Shown: positions 5,406 through 5,635 of the stretch, one piece after another | Numbering within the stretch: position 1 is the stretch's first letter | Layout of the letters: each line of letters starts with the position of its first letter | Origin: Ignavibacteria bacterium | GTDB taxonomy: Bacteria; Bacteroidota; Ignavibacteria; Ignavibacteriales; Ignavibacteriaceae | Direction of reading: 5' to 3' | DNA length: 5,635 nt | Assembly (NCBI GenBank): GCA_029863735.1 | Contig: JAOTUT010000121.1 | Span: 1 to 5,635 of the forward strand | Position numbers and translations under genes: made by a program | Notes under the pieces: model-generated | Database searches by the model: none | Told to the model about the DNA's origin: nothing | Seen by the model: the letters and a program-made list of their open reading frames with translations, nothing else

Positions 5406-5635
5406 TTAATTTAACCATCGAACAACACCTTTAACTTTACCTAGCAGTTTAAAGTCATCCTGACTCTTAACTTCAATTGGTGTGTAGGCATTGTTCTCAG
5501 CGATTAGTCTAATATTATTATTTATAAACTCAAATGTCTTTACTGTTGCTTCATCATTCAGCATAGCAACAACAATGTCTCCATTTTTAGCCTGCTCATT
5601 TGGTGAAACAATCACCAGGTCTTTATCGTTGATCC
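5406..5635 (-). CDS. lexA: LexA repressor, C-terminal protease domain (5' end outside window)
   Basis: These are the last 75 residues of LexA, the SOS repressor, which binds operators of DNA-repair genes and cleaves itself when RecA filaments form on single-stranded DNA. The visible part is the end of the S24 peptidase fold. It begins INDKDLVIV, which corresponds to the segment just after the catalytic GDSM serine motif of LexA proteins (that serine lies outside the window). It then shows NGDIVVA and EATVKTF, where the lysine (codon at 5538-5540) matches the catalytic Lys of the Ser-Lys dyad, and then RLIAENNAYTPI and a final GKVKGVVRWLN. The pattern matches bacterial LexA closely from end to end. 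Other S24 repressors are possible because the N-terminal DNA-binding domain is not visible, but the tail is typical LexA. Two small genes follow at once on the same strand and may share its transcript. Confidence 0.88.
   Translation of the reverse strand, partial: INDKDLVIVSPNEQAKNGDIVVAMLNDEATVKTFEFINNNIRLIAENNAYTPIEVKSQDDFKLLGKVKGVVRWLN

Noticed and set aside
1..5635. Mobile element, CRISPR array, tRNA or rRNA
   Set aside because: No direct-repeat arrays, transposase-like frames, terminal inverted repeats or tRNA-like cloverleaf sequence were seen; the window is densely filled with ordinary chromosomal genes.

Overview
The window is a compact, AT-rich stretch in which every supported gene lies on the minus strand, so transcription runs from the right end to the left end. 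The gene order and protein features suggest a Gram-negative bacterium of the Bacteroidota/Chlorobiota group. The BamA resembles that group (a Trp-rich WWQFW stretch in POTRA3), uppS sits directly before bamA without cdsA/dxr/rseP, and there are two Skp/OmpH paralogs in tandem. A true LexA is unusual in classical Bacteroidia, so an Ignavibacteria-like or related lineage is my best guess. This is inference, not an identification.

Right part (about 4700-5635): the 3' end of lexA, then two small genes of uncertain function. The first encodes an 82-residue protein resembling a stand-alone WYL-type domain. The second encodes a 142-residue protein with the outline of a PD-(D/E)XK nuclease fold but no obvious E-x-K motif. 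Both genes are preceded by Shine-Dalgarno sequences and each is separated by 14 bases from the gene before it, so the three look like one lexA-led transcription unit. An AT-rich hairpin overlaps the stop codon of the last gene.

Centre and left part (1-4533): a cell-envelope cluster that probably starts from a promoter in the 166-base gap before uppS. Its order is uppS (undecaprenyl diphosphate synthase), bamA (outer-membrane protein assembly), two skp/ompH periplasmic chaperone genes, and the first 31 codons of lpxD (lipid A acyltransferase), which continues past the left edge. UppS makes the lipid carrier for peptidoglycan and O-antigen sugars, Skp-type chaperones escort unfolded outer-membrane proteins, BamA inserts them, and LpxD makes the lipid A precursor of the outer leaflet. 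The cluster therefore couples the main routes of envelope building. A perfect 12-bp stem-loop sits between the two skp genes.

The most uncharted part is the pair of small genes behind lexA. The rest is a recognisable housekeeping cluster with some local details: TTG starts, gene overlaps, an acidic insertion in BamA POTRA2, and the hairpin.
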